A DNA stretch of 64,000 nucleotides from Pseudomonas gingeri (GTDB lineage: Bacteria > Pseudomonadota > Gammaproteobacteria > Pseudomonadales > Pseudomonadaceae), in assembly GCF_013385425.1 (NCBI RefSeq), contig NZ_JACAQA010000009.1, positions 227,750 to 291,749 of the forward strand, read 5' to 3'. Shown here one piece after another: positions 17,583 through 25,987 of this stretch; the stretch's first letter is position 1; the number at the start of each line of letters is the position of its first letter. The position numbers and the translations under genes were made by a program. The notes beneath the pieces are model-generated. The model was not told where the DNA came from. It saw only the letters and a list, made by a program, of their open reading frames with translations, and ran no database searches.

Positions 17583-18977
17583 ATGACCCATCCTGCCCTG
17601 ATTGATGAGCTGAAGACCCTGGTTGAGCCTGGTAAGGTCCTGACCGATGCTGACTCCCTGAATGCTTACGGGAAGGATTGGACCAAGCATTTCGCTCCCG
17701 CGCCGACGGCCATCGTCTTTCCGAAGACCACCGAACAGGTCCAGGCCATCGTGCGCTGGGCCAACCAGCACAAGGTCGCGCTGGTGCCATCGGGCGGGCG
17801 TACCGGCCTGTCCGCCGCGGCGGTGGCGGCCAACGGTGAGGTGGTGGTGTCCTTCGACTATATGAACCAGGTGCTGGACATCAACCTGACCGACCGTACC
17901 GCGGTTTGCCAGCCGGGCGTGGTCACCGAGCACCTGCAGAACGTGGCCGAGGAAAAGGGCCTGTACTACCCGGTGGACTTCGCCTCGGCCGGTTCCAGCC
18001 AGATTGGCGGCAATATCGGCACCAATGCCGGCGGGATCAAGGTGATTCGCTACGGCATGACCCGTAACTGGGTGGCCGGCATGAAGGTGGTGACCGGCAA
18101 GGGCGATGTGCTGGAACTGAACAAGGACCTGATCAAGAACGCCACCGGCTACGACCTGCGCCAGCTGTTTATCGGCGCCGAGGGCACCCTGGGTTTTGTG
18201 GTCGAAGCCACCATGCGCCTGGACCGCGCGCCGAAGAACCTGACCTGCATGGTCCTCGGCACCCCGGATTTCGACTCGATCATGCCGGTGCTGCACGCGT
18301 TCCAGGGCAAGCTGGACCTGACCGCCTTCGAATTTTTCTCCGACAAGGCCCTGGCCAAGGTCCTCGGCCGTGGCGACGTGCCGGCGCCGTTCGAAACCGA
18401 CTGCCCGTTCTACGCCCTGCTGGAGTTCGAGGCGACCACTGAAGAAGTGGCCAACCAGGCCCTGGAAACCTTCGAGCACTGTGTCGAGCAGGGCTGGGTG
18501 CTGGACGGCGTGATGAGTCAGAGCGAAACCCAGTTGCAGAACCTCTGGAAGCTGCGCGAGTACATCTCCGAGACTATTTCCCACTGGACGCCGTACAAGA
18601 ACGACATTTCGGTCACTGTGTCGAAAGTGCCGGCGTTCCTCAAGGAAATCGACGCCATCGTCGGCGAATACTACCCGGACTTCGAAATCGTCTGGTTCGG
18701 TCACATCGGCGACGGCAACCTGCACCTGAACATCCTCAAGCCGGAAAACCTGAGCAAGGACGAGTTCTTCGCCAAGTGCGCTACCGTGAACAAGTGGGTG
18801 TTCGAAACCGTCGAGAAGTACAACGGTTCGATCTCCGCCGAACACGGCGTGGGCATGACCAAGCGCGATTACCTGACCTACAGCCGTTCCCCGGTTGAAA
18901 TTGAATACATGAAGGCGATCAAGGCGGTGTTCGATCCGAACGGGATCATGAACCCGGGCAAGATCTTCGCGGTTTGA
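17583..18977 (+). CDS. FAD-linked D-2-hydroxyglutarate dehydrogenase
   Basis: A 464-residue flavoprotein of the FAD-binding PCMH/D-lactate dehydrogenase-like type. The N-terminal FAD domain carries VPSGGRTGLSAAAVA and SSQIGGNIGTNAGG. The C-terminal domain has FGHIGDGNLHLN (metal and substrate site) and ends with SAEHGVGM and FDPNGIMNPGKIF. It oxidises D-2-hydroxyglutarate to 2-oxoglutarate and passes electrons on, relieving product inhibition of SerA. The start MTHPALIDEL is chosen by family homology; an ATG 24-30 bases upstream is in frame. It is divergent from serA and 37 bases upstream of an FAH-family gene. Confidence 0.92.
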   Translation: MTHPALIDELKTLVEPGKVLTDADSLNAYGKDWTKHFAPAPTAIVFPKTTEQVQAIVRWANQHKVALVPSGGRTGLSAAAVAANGEVVVSFDYMNQVLDINLTDRTAVCQPGVVTEHLQNVAEEKGLYYPVDFASAGSSQIGGNIGTNAGGIKVIRYGMTRNWVAGMKVVTGKGDVLELNKDLIKNATGYDLRQLFIGAEGTLGFVVEATMRLDRAPKNLTCMVLGTPDFDSIMPVLHAFQGKLDLTAFEFFSDKALAKVLGRGDVPAPFETDCPFYALLEFEATTEEVANQALETFEHCVEQGWVLDGVMSQSETQLQNLWKLREYISETISHWTPYKNDISVTVSKVPAFLKEIDAIVGEYYPDFEIVWFGHIGDGNLHLNILKPENLSKDEFFAKCATVNKWVFETVEKYNGSISAEHGVGMTKRDYLTYSRSPVEIEYMKAIKAVFDPNGIMNPGKIFAV

Positions 18978-19014
18978 ACCAGAAGTCACTGATGACAAAG
19001 ACCAGGAGTCAGTC

Positions 19015-19680
19015 ATGAGCTATCAGCACCAGTATGTCGACGGTACCCGTATTCACTTTCCTCTCGGCAAGGTGGTATGCATCGGCCGTAATTACGCCGA
19101 GCACGCCAAGGAACTGGATAATCCGGTGCCGACCGAGCCGCTGCTGTTTATCAAGCCGGGCAGTTGCGTGGTGCCGATCGAAGGTGGTTTCAGCATCCCG
19201 GCGGACCGTGGTTCGGTGCATTACGAGGCCGAGATTGCCGTGTTGATCGGCAAGCCGCTGTCCAACAAGCCGAGCGTGGAAGAGGTGCTGGATGCCATTT
19301 CCGGGTTTGCGCCGGCATTGGACCTGACCTTGCGCGACAAGCAGGCGGAGCTGAAGAGCAAGGGCCTGCCCTGGGAAGTCGCCAAGTCGTTCGACGGTGC
19401 CTGCGTGCTGTCGCCGTTCGTGGTGGGGAGTACCTTCCCGGACCTGACCCAGATCGGCATTCGCCTGACCATCAACGGTCAGGTTCGCCAGGACGGGATC
19501 AGCAGCGACATGCTCAACCCGATCGTGCCGATGATTCAGTACATGGCCGCATGCTTTTCGTTGCAGGCCGGTGACGTGATCCTGACCGGTACGCCGGTGG
19601 GCGTCGGCCCGCTGAATGCCGGGGATGAGCTGGTACTGGAATTGCCGGGCGCCAGCCGCTTCAACAGCAGCGTCCGTTAA
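19015..19680 (+). CDS. Fumarylacetoacetate hydrolase-family protein (acylpyruvase/oxaloacetate decarboxylase-like)
   Basis: A 221-residue protein. VVCIGRNYAEHAKEL, the metal-binding HYEAEIAVLIG, and the C-terminal GDVILTGTPVGVGPL are the FAHD1-type signature. Relatives split acylpyruvates or decarboxylate oxaloacetate with Mg. AGGAG lies upstream. It follows the D-2-hydroxyglutarate dehydrogenase by 37 bases and is probably cotranscribed. Confidence 0.85.
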   Translation: MSYQHQYVDGTRIHFPLGKVVCIGRNYAEHAKELDNPVPTEPLLFIKPGSCVVPIEGGFSIPADRGSVHYEAEIAVLIGKPLSNKPSVEEVLDAISGFAPALDLTLRDKQAELKSKGLPWEVAKSFDGACVLSPFVVGSTFPDLTQIGIRLTINGQVRQDGISSDMLNPIVPMIQYMAACFSLQAGDVILTGTPVGVGPLNAGDELVLELPGASRFNSSVR

Positions 19681-19695
19681 TCCCGACGCCCCCCC

Positions 19696-19797
19696 CTGTA
19701 GGAGCGAGCTTGCTCGCGATGATGGCACAGACACCGTGGGGCATCAGGCGCCCCGCGTTATCGTTAACGCCCATCGCGAGCAAGCTCGCTCCTACAG
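19696..19797. repeat. REP pair (REPIN), GAGCTTGCTC type
   Basis: Two inverted copies of GTAGGAGCGAGCTTGCTCGCGAT with a ~55-base middle containing GCGTTATCGTTAACGCC. This is the same element, including the middle part, as that at 57114-57215 next to the RAYT gene. It lies between convergent genes, where such elements may stabilise transcripts. Confidence 0.92.
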
Positions 19798-19816
19798 AGG
19801 GGGGGCGGTGCTTGCC

Positions 19817-20488
19817 TCAGACCTTGAGAGTCTTCACGCCTTCGCTGGTGCCCAGCAGCAGCAGGTCCGCCGGACGCGCCGCGAACAGGCCGTTGGTGAC
19901 CACGCCGACAATCGCATTGATCTGGCTTTCCAGCTCCACCGGGTTGGTGATCTGCAGGTTGTGCACATCCAGAATGATGTTGCCGTTATCGGTCAACACG
20001 CCCTCGCGATACACCGGATCACCCCCCAGTTTCACCAACTGGCGCGCCACATGGCTGCGGGCCATGGGGATCACTTCGACCGGCAGCGGGAAAGCGCCGA
20101 GCACCGGGACCAGCTTGCTGCCGTCGGCGATGCAGATAAAAGTCTTGGCCACGGCCGCGACGATCTTCTCGCGGGTCAGGGCCGCGCCGCCGCCCTTGAT
20201 CAGGTTCAGGTGTTCGTCGCTTTCGTCGGCGCCGTCGATGTAGAACTCCAGATCGCTGACGGTGTTCAGCTCATAGACCGGAATCCCGTGGCCCTTGAGG
20301 CGCGCGGCGGTGGCTTCGGAGCTGGCGACCGCGCCGTCGAAGGCGCCCTTGTGTTGCGCCAGGGCGTCGATAAAGCAGTTGGCGGTGGAGCCGGTGCCCA
20401 CGCCGATCACGCTTTTGTCATCGAGCTTGGGAAGGATGAAGTCGACAGCGGCTTGGGCCACGGCCTGTTTGAGTTGATCCTGGGTCAT
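19817..20488 (-). CDS. rpiA: Ribose-5-phosphate isomerase A
   Basis: A 223-residue protein of standard length. Family motifs are [15 protein letters not shown] (phosphate loop), [23 protein letters not shown] and the C-terminal [14 protein letters not shown]. It interconverts ribose 5-phosphate and ribulose 5-phosphate in the pentose phosphate pathway. It is divergent from ilvA with 184 bases between. Confidence 0.97.
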   Translation of the reverse strand: MTQDQLKQAVAQAAVDFILPKLDDKSVIGVGTGSTANCFIDALAQHKGAFDGAVASSEATAARLKGHGIPVYELNTVSDLEFYIDGADESDEHLNLIKGGGAALTREKIVAAVAKTFICIADGSKLVPVLGAFPLPVEVIPMARSHVARQLVKLGGDPVYREGVLTDNGNIILDVHNLQITNPVELESQINAIVGVVTNGLFAARPADLLLLGTSEGVKTLKV

Positions 20489-20672
20489 GCGGGCTCCGAA
20501 AGCGGGCAGGGGGTGTGCGAAAGGCCGGCATTATAAGCGTCGGGGCGGGGAAGGTCATTGTCCGTTTGGCCGCAGGCACGGGCAATAAAACCTCAGGAAC
20601 CCTGTGGTCGTTGCCGCAAGCGCTGGGTTAGACTCCTCGGTCCCTGTCCACACCCGCCAGCGATGCCTTCCG

Positions 20673-22187
20673 ATGCTTGAACAGTACGTCAAGAAGATCC
20701 TCACCTCGCGCGTCTACGACGTTGCCGTGGAAACCCCGTTGCAGACCGCTCGCCAGCTCTCCGAGCGGCTGGGCAACAAGGTCTGGCTCAAGCGCGAAGA
20801 TTTGCAGCCGGTGTTTTCCTTCAAGATTCGCGGTGCCTACAACAAGCTGACCCAGCTTAGCGAGGCCGAGCGCGCCCGTGGCGTGGTCACGGCATCGGCG
20901 GGCAACCATGCCCAGGGCCTGGCCCTGGCGGCCAAGGTGCTGGGGGTCAAGGCCACCATCGTGATGCCCAAGACCACGCCGGAAATCAAGATCGAAGGCG
21001 TCCGCTCCCGGGGCGGCAAAGTGGTGTTGCATGGCGACTCTTTCGCCGAAGCCCTGGCCCATTCCCTGCGGCTGGTCGAGGAAAAAGGCTACGTCTATAT
21101 CCACCCCTACGATGATCCGCACACCATTGCCGGGCAGGGCACCGTGGCGATGGAGATTCTGCGTCAGCATCCGGGGCCGTTGGATGCGATCTTCGTTCCG
21201 GTCGGTGGCGGCGGCTTGATTTCCGGGATCGCGGCCTATGTGAAGTACCTGCGGCCGGAGATCAAGGTGATCGGTGTCGAGCCGGATGACTCCAACTGCC
21301 TGCAACAGGCCATGGCCGCCGGCGAGCGGGTGATCCTGTCCACCGTGGGGTTGTTCGCCGACGGCGTGGCCGTGGCGCAGATCGGCCAGCACACCTTCGA
21401 CATCTGCAAGGACTATGTCGACGAGGTGATCACCGTCAGTACCGACGAGATCTGCGCCGCGATCAAGGATATCTACGACGATACCCGCTCGATCACCGAG
21501 CCGGCCGGTGCCCTGGGTGTGGCTGGGATCAAGAAATACGTCGAGTCGCGCAAGATCACCGGGCAGACCCTGGTGGCCATCGACTCCGGCGCCAACGTCA
21601 ACTTTGACCGCCTGCGCCATGTGGCCGAGCGTGCCGAGTTGGGCGAAGGGCGCGAAGCGATTATTGCCGTGACCATTCCGGAGCGGCCGGGCAGTTTCAA
21701 GGCGTTCTGCGAAGCCATCGGCAAGCGTCAGATCACCGAATTCAATTACCGTTATCACACCGGCCACGAAGCGCATATTTTCGTCGGCGTGCAAACCCAC
21801 CCCGACAGCGATCCGCGCAGTGCCCTGATCGACAGCCTGACCGGCCAGGGTTTCCCGGTGCTGGACCTGACCGACAACGAGCTGGCCAAGTTGCATATCC
21901 GTCATATGGTCGGTGGCCATGCGGCCCGTGTCAGTGACGAGATGGTGCTGCGCTTCGAATTCCCGGAGCGCCCGGGGGCGTTGTTCAACTTCCTCAACAA
22001 GCTGGGCGGGCGCTGGAATATCTCGATGTTCCATTACCGTAACCATGGTGCCGCTGATGGCCGGGTGGTCGCGGGCCTGCAGGTGCCGGAGGAAGAGCGT
22101 CATCTGGTGCCGGCGGCCCTGGCGGAAATCGGCTACCCGTATTGGGATGAAAGCGATAACCCGGCGTATCGGTTGTTCCTCGGCTGA
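20673..22187 (+). CDS. ilvA: Threonine ammonia-lyase, biosynthetic
   Basis: A 504-residue protein. The PLP-binding lysine is in FSFKIRGAYNK (~52). ASAGNHAQGLALAA and the glycine loop PVGGGGLISG are present. Two C-terminal ACT-like regulatory domains (IAVTIPERPGSFKAFCEA and LRFEFPERPGALFNFL) bind isoleucine and valine. It makes 2-oxobutanoate, the first step of isoleucine synthesis. The start MLEQYVKKIL gives the usual length; upstream in-frame codons lack a ribosome site. Confidence 0.96.
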   Translation: MLEQYVKKILTSRVYDVAVETPLQTARQLSERLGNKVWLKREDLQPVFSFKIRGAYNKLTQLSEAERARGVVTASAGNHAQGLALAAKVLGVKATIVMPKTTPEIKIEGVRSRGGKVVLHGDSFAEALAHSLRLVEEKGYVYIHPYDDPHTIAGQGTVAMEILRQHPGPLDAIFVPVGGGGLISGIAAYVKYLRPEIKVIGVEPDDSNCLQQAMAAGERVILSTVGLFADGVAVAQIGQHTFDICKDYVDEVITVSTDEICAAIKDIYDDTRSITEPAGALGVAGIKKYVESRKITGQTLVAIDSGANVNFDRLRHVAERAELGEGREAIIAVTIPERPGSFKAFCEAIGKRQITEFNYRYHTGHEAHIFVGVQTHPDSDPRSALIDSLTGQGFPVLDLTDNELAKLHIRHMVGGHAARVSDEMVLRFEFPERPGALFNFLNKLGGRWNISMFHYRNHGAADGRVVAGLQVPEEERHLVPAALAEIGYPYWDESDNPAYRLFLG

Positions 22188-22249
22188 AACACGGTGGATG
22201 GCTGCTAAGCTGATGGGCAGGTTCCATTCTGAAAGGCAGCGCGTAACCT

Positions 22250-22323
22250 TGTAGGAGCCTGGCTTGCCAGCGAAGCTTTTGACGCTCTCATGGGCCCCTT
22301 CGCTGGCAAGCCATGCTCCTACA
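22250..22323. repeat. REP pair, CCTGGCTTGCCAG type
   Basis: GTAGGAGCCTGGCTTGCCAGCGAAG and its inverted copy with a short middle. It lies downstream of ilvA, in the gap before the DUF2269 gene. Confidence 0.88.
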
Positions 22324-22391
22324 CGGGATGTGTTCGACTCTGCATCTGATTGCTGCTCGAAAGTTGATCGTAAAACCAAGGAAACGATGAA

Positions 22392-22820
22392 ATGGAAACC
22401 CTCACTGCCTTGAAACTGCTACACGGTGCGGCGCCGGTGCTTTTGCTGGGCAGCGCGCTGGCGGTGACGATCAGGCTTTGGCGCGGACGCCGTGCCGGCG
22501 ATACAACCATTCAAAATCACACTTTGCAGCGTCCCTGGTTCTTCGTTTGGGGGCTGATGGCGCTGTGCCTGGCCGTGCTGCCGGTCAGTGGCTGGTGGTT
22601 GGTGCACCTGTCCGGTTGGCCGTTGGGGCAGACCTGGCTGCTGGGTTCGAGCGTGCTCTACACCCTGTGCACCCTGAGTTGGGTGTGGCTGGTGGTCCGC
22701 CTCAATCGTCTGCGCCGTGGCATCACGGCGCGGCATCCAGGGTTTACGCTGGCCCTGGCGATTTTCACGGTTGTCGGTTTTGTCGCCATTGCGGGCCTGA
22801 TGGGCGCGAAACCGGTTTAA
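22392..22820 (+). CDS. DUF2269 integral membrane protein (first copy)
   Basis: 142 residues with about four membrane helices (LLHGAAPVLLLGSALAVTI, WFFVWGLMALCLAVLPVSGW, LLGSSVLYTLCTLSWVW, TLALAIFTVVGFVAIAGLMG), ending GAKPV as its paralogue does. DUF2269 proteins have no known function. It is 22 bases upstream of the SDR/DoxX-like gene. A second, clearly related copy follows that gene, so the three form an operon. Confidence 0.8.
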   Translation: METLTALKLLHGAAPVLLLGSALAVTIRLWRGRRAGDTTIQNHTLQRPWFFVWGLMALCLAVLPVSGWWLVHLSGWPLGQTWLLGSSVLYTLCTLSWVWLVVRLNRLRRGITARHPGFTLALAIFTVVGFVAIAGLMGAKPV

Positions 22821-22842
22821 GCCGTCAGGCCGGGGATTTGCC

Positions 22843-24099
22843 ATGAAGGTGCTTCTGGTGGGGGCCACGGGGTTCGTCGGCCGCCATTTGCTGGCGGCGT
22901 TGAGTGCCGCCGGTCACGAAGTGATCGCCACCAGCCGTGATCATCACCTGCGCTCGCTACCGGGGGTCGAATGGCAGGTGCTCGACCTGGATCGGTTGGC
23001 CGAGGACTCCAAGCATTTCATCCTGCCCCATGGTATCGATCTGCTGATCAATGCCGCCGGGTTGCTGAGCGTCGACGAGCAGGCGCTACGCCTGACCCAG
23101 GACCTGGGCACTCGAGCGCTGTTCGACCTGGCGGCGCGCCGTGGCGTGAGGGTGCTGCATATTTCCGCGCTGGGCGCCGGCGAGCAGCCGGATGTGCCAT
23201 TTCTGGCGAGCAAGGCGGCGGCGGATGATTACCTGATGACGCTCGGTGTGCCGGCCGTGGTGCTGCGCCCCTCGTTGCTGCTGGGGGCTGGCGGGGCCAG
23301 CAGTGCCTGGTTGGCGCGGTTGTCGCCGTGGCCGTTGATTCCACTGCTTGACCTGCAAGCGCGCTGGCAACCGCTGCATATCGATGATTTGTCCGCCGCC
23401 GTGCTGGCCTTGCTGCGGCATTGGCCGGCGCACTCCCAGGTGTTGCCGCTGGTGGGGCCGCAAGTGCTGACTCTGGCGCAAGTGCTCGATCAGTTGCGTG
23501 CGGCCCAGGGCTGGGGGCCTGCGCGGTATGTGAAGGTGCCGGGGATCTTGTCGCGGGCCGGTGCCTGGCTGGGCGAGCGCCTGGGCTGGCAGGCCTTGAA
23601 TCTCCAGAGCCTGCGCATGGCCCAGCGTGACAATGTCGCCGGTCCCGAGGCGCTGGCCGAGGTCTGTGGTTACCGCGCCGCGCCGCTCTCCACTCGCCTG
23701 CAGGACTGGCCGAACGCCGGCCAGAGTGTCCAATCGGCGCTGCGGCCCTTGCTGCTGGCGGTGATGCTGTTGATCTGGCTGGGCACGGCGGTGGTTTGCC
23801 TGGGGCCGGGTTATGACTGGAGCCTGCGGATCATGGCCGAGGCCGGGGTAAGCGGGGACTCCGCAGCGTTCGCGGTCTACGCCGGGTCGCTGTGCGACGG
23901 GCTGCTGGGCCTGGGAATGCTGTTCCGGCGTACGCGCAAGTGGACGTTCCGGGCGCAATTGCTGTTGATGGGGGCCTACACCCTGATTATCAGCTTCGTG
24001 CTGCCGCACTACTGGTTTGACCCTTATGCCGCCGTCGCCAAGAATCTGGTGCTGATGGTGGCGACCCTTTGGCTGCTTTGGACCGAACCGCGTCGATGA
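22843..24099 (+). CDS. SDR-family NAD(P)-binding protein fused to a DoxX-like membrane domain
   Basis: 418 residues. Residues 1-~290 are an atypical short-chain dehydrogenase (MKVLLVGATGFVGRHLLAAL nucleotide motif, HISALGAGE, FLASKAAADDYL). Residues ~300-418 contain four membrane helices resembling a DoxX-like domain, which anchors the enzyme to the inner membrane. Substrate unknown; relatives act on quinones, lipids or sugars. Its stop overlaps the start of the second DUF2269 gene (ATGA). Confidence 0.82.
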   Translation: MKVLLVGATGFVGRHLLAALSAAGHEVIATSRDHHLRSLPGVEWQVLDLDRLAEDSKHFILPHGIDLLINAAGLLSVDEQALRLTQDLGTRALFDLAARRGVRVLHISALGAGEQPDVPFLASKAAADDYLMTLGVPAVVLRPSLLLGAGGASSAWLARLSPWPLIPLLDLQARWQPLHIDDLSAAVLALLRHWPAHSQVLPLVGPQVLTLAQVLDQLRAAQGWGPARYVKVPGILSRAGAWLGERLGWQALNLQSLRMAQRDNVAGPEALAEVCGYRAAPLSTRLQDWPNAGQSVQSALRPLLLAVMLLIWLGTAVVCLGPGYDWSLRIMAEAGVSGDSAAFAVYAGSLCDGLLGLGMLFRRTRKWTFRAQLLLMGAYTLIISFVLPHYWFDPYAAVAKNLVLMVATLWLLWTEPRR

Positions 24100-24563
24100 G
24101 TGCTTACCTGCTGCTGAAAACCCTGCATATCCTGTCTTCCACCATTCTTTTCGGCCTGGGTGCCGGTTCCGCGTATTACGCCTTGCGCGCCTGGCGCACG
24201 GGCAACGTCGAGGTGATTGCGGCGACCTTCAAGCATCTGGTGTTCGCCGATTGGGCTTTTACCACCACCACGGCGGTGTTCCAGCCATTGAGTGGGCTGG
24301 GGCTGATGTACCTGGCGGGCTGGCCGATCCAGCAAGGCTGGCTGATGGGGAGCCTGGGCCTGTTCGTGTTGGCGGGGATCTGCTGGTTGCCGGTGGTCTG
24401 GTTGCAGATCCGGGTGCACAGAATGGCCGAGCAGGCCTTGCACGCGGGAGCGGCGATGCCGATGCAGGCCGAGACCTATATGCGCTGGTGGTTTGTGCTG
24501 GGCTGGCCGGCGTTTTTGTCGTTTATGGCGATTTTTTATCTGATGGTCGCCAAGCCGGTCTGA
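24096..24563 (+). CDS. DUF2269 integral membrane protein (second copy)
   Basis: 155 residues with four membrane helices, starting MSAYLLLKTLHILSSTILFGLG (the KTLHILSST motif is the family hallmark) and ending YLMVAKPV. The start codon overlaps the SDR stop. Histidines in the first helix and after KHLVFADW could bind heme or a quinone, which is speculation. Paralogous to the gene at 22392. Confidence 0.82.
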   Translation: MSAYLLLKTLHILSSTILFGLGAGSAYYALRAWRTGNVEVIAATFKHLVFADWAFTTTTAVFQPLSGLGLMYLAGWPIQQGWLMGSLGLFVLAGICWLPVVWLQIRVHRMAEQALHAGAAMPMQAETYMRWWFVLGWPAFLSFMAIFYLMVAKPV

Positions 24564-24583
24564 TCTGACACCGAGTCGCCTTC

Positions 24584-24679
24584 TTCGCGGGCAAGCTCCG
24601 CTCCCACATCGGGTCCTGAGTCGTACGCACCTTCTGTGCACGGCACAAATCTAATGTGGGAGCGGAGCTTGCCCGCGAA
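24584..24679. repeat. REP pair, GGGAGCGGAGCTTGCCCGCGAA type
   Basis: TTCGCGGGCAAGCTCCGCTCCCACAT and its inverse flank a ~45-base middle. It lies between the convergent DUF2269 and HAD genes. Confidence 0.9.
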
Positions 24680-24686
24680 TAGGCCA

Positions 24687-25343
24687 TCAATCGCGCAGCG
24701 TAATCACCGGCCATCCACGCTTCTCGGCTTCGGCCCGCAGATTCGGATCCGGGTCCACCGCCACGGGATTGGCCACCTGCTCCAGCAACGGCAGGTCATT
24801 CATCGAATCGCTATAGAAATAGCTGTCTTCCAGGCCATGCCCGGTTTCTTCCAGCCAACGGTTCAAACGCGTCACCTTACCCTCGCGAAAGCAGGGGATA
24901 TCGGTGCTGCGCCCGCTGTAGCGGCCGTCGATCATCTCGCACTCGGTGGCGATCAGGGTCTCGACCCCCAGCCGCGCGGCAATCGGTGCCGTGACAAAAC
25001 GGTTGGTGGCGGTGATGATCACCAGCTTGTCGCCGGCGTCGCGGTGTTGGGCCAGTAACGCCAGGCCCTTGGGCAGCACGATGGGTTCGATGCAGTCGCG
25101 CATATAGTCGCGATGCCACTCGTCCAGTTGCGCCATCTCGCTGCGGCCGAGAATTTCCAGGCAGAAATTCAGATACTCGGCGTTGTCCAGGCGGCCCGCC
25201 AGATAATCCTGGTAGAACTCGTCGTTGCGGGTTTTATAGGCCACCGGGTCGAGAATCCCCCGTTCGCAGAGGTAATCGCCCCAGGCGTGGTCGCTGTCGC
25301 CGCCCAAAAGTGTGTTGTCCAAGTCGAATAAAGCCAGACGCAT
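24687..25343 (-). CDS. HAD-IB family hydrolase (SerB/ThrH-like phosphatase)
   Basis: A 218-residue protein. Motif I is [15 protein letters not shown] (catalytic Asp pair), motif II VIITATN, and motif [14 protein letters not shown]...[21 protein letters not shown] enzymes include phosphoserine phosphatases; the helical cap is present (residues ~20-95). Probably a phosphomonoesterase of undefined substrate. It is transcribed away from rppH. Confidence 0.88.
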   Translation of the reverse strand: MRLALFDLDNTLLGGDSDHAWGDYLCERGILDPVAYKTRNDEFYQDYLAGRLDNAEYLNFCLEILGRSEMAQLDEWHRDYMRDCIEPIVLPKGLALLAQHRDAGDKLVIITATNRFVTAPIAARLGVETLIATECEMIDGRYSGRSTDIPCFREGKVTRLNRWLEETGHGLEDSYFYSDSMNDLPLLEQVANPVAVDPDPNLRAEAEKRGWPVITLRD

Positions 25344-25486
25344 TGCGGTTACTCGCTGATAAGCCTGTAAAAAGGCCTCCAGAATACGGTCTTTTCACAA
25401 GAGTGCACATAAGGTAGGCAGGCTCGTTGCTGCTTTCACAACCTTTGTGGAACAATGCGATGACATGCGTTTGCGAGGTGGTTGCC

Positions 25487-25966
25487 GTGATCGACCCCGA
25501 TGGTTTCCGTCCTAATGTCGGGATAATTCTGACGAATGATGCTGGGCAGGTCCTCTGGGCACGTCGCATCAATCAAGATGCATGGCAGTTTCCGCAAGGC
25601 GGGATCAACCCGGACGAGACGCCTGAAGACGCTTTGTACCGTGAATTGAACGAAGAAGTCGGCCTGGAACGCGAAGATGTGCAAATTTTGGCCTGTACCC
25701 GGGGCTGGTTGCGCTATCGTTTGCCGCAACGCCTGGTGCGTACCCACAGCCAACCGCTGTGCATCGGCCAGAAGCAGAAATGGTTTCTCCTGCGCCTGCT
25801 CTCCAACGAGCAGCGGGTGCGGATGGATTTGACCGGTAAACCGGAGTTCGATGGCTGGCGTTGGGTCAGCTATTGGTACCCGTTGGGCCAGGTGGTGACA
25901 TTCAAGCGCGAGGTCTACCGTCGCGCGCTCAAAGAGCTTGCCCCGCGCCTGTTGGCGCGCGACTGA
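25487..25966 (+). CDS. rppH: RNA pyrophosphohydrolase
   Basis: A 159-residue Nudix protein. The start is a GTG ([12 protein letters not shown]) with GAGG eight bases upstream, which gives the family's N terminus. The Nudix box is [23 protein letters not shown]. It removes pyrophosphate from mRNA 5' ends and so starts decay. It is 22 bases upstream of ptsP, an order conserved in gamma-proteobacteria. Confidence 0.96.
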   Translation: MIDPDGFRPNVGIILTNDAGQVLWARRINQDAWQFPQGGINPDETPEDALYRELNEEVGLEREDVQILACTRGWLRYRLPQRLVRTHSQPLCIGQKQKWFLLRLLSNEQRVRMDLTGKPEFDGWRWVSYWYPLGQVVTFKREVYRRALKELAPRLLARD

Positions 25967-25987
25967 CACGGAGTTCGACCCCGAGCC

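Noticed and set aside
19696..19797. Repeated palindromes as a possible CRISPR array
   Set aside because: Copies are inverted pairs scattered kilobases apart, not direct repeats with unique spacers, and no cas genes are present. They are REP elements.
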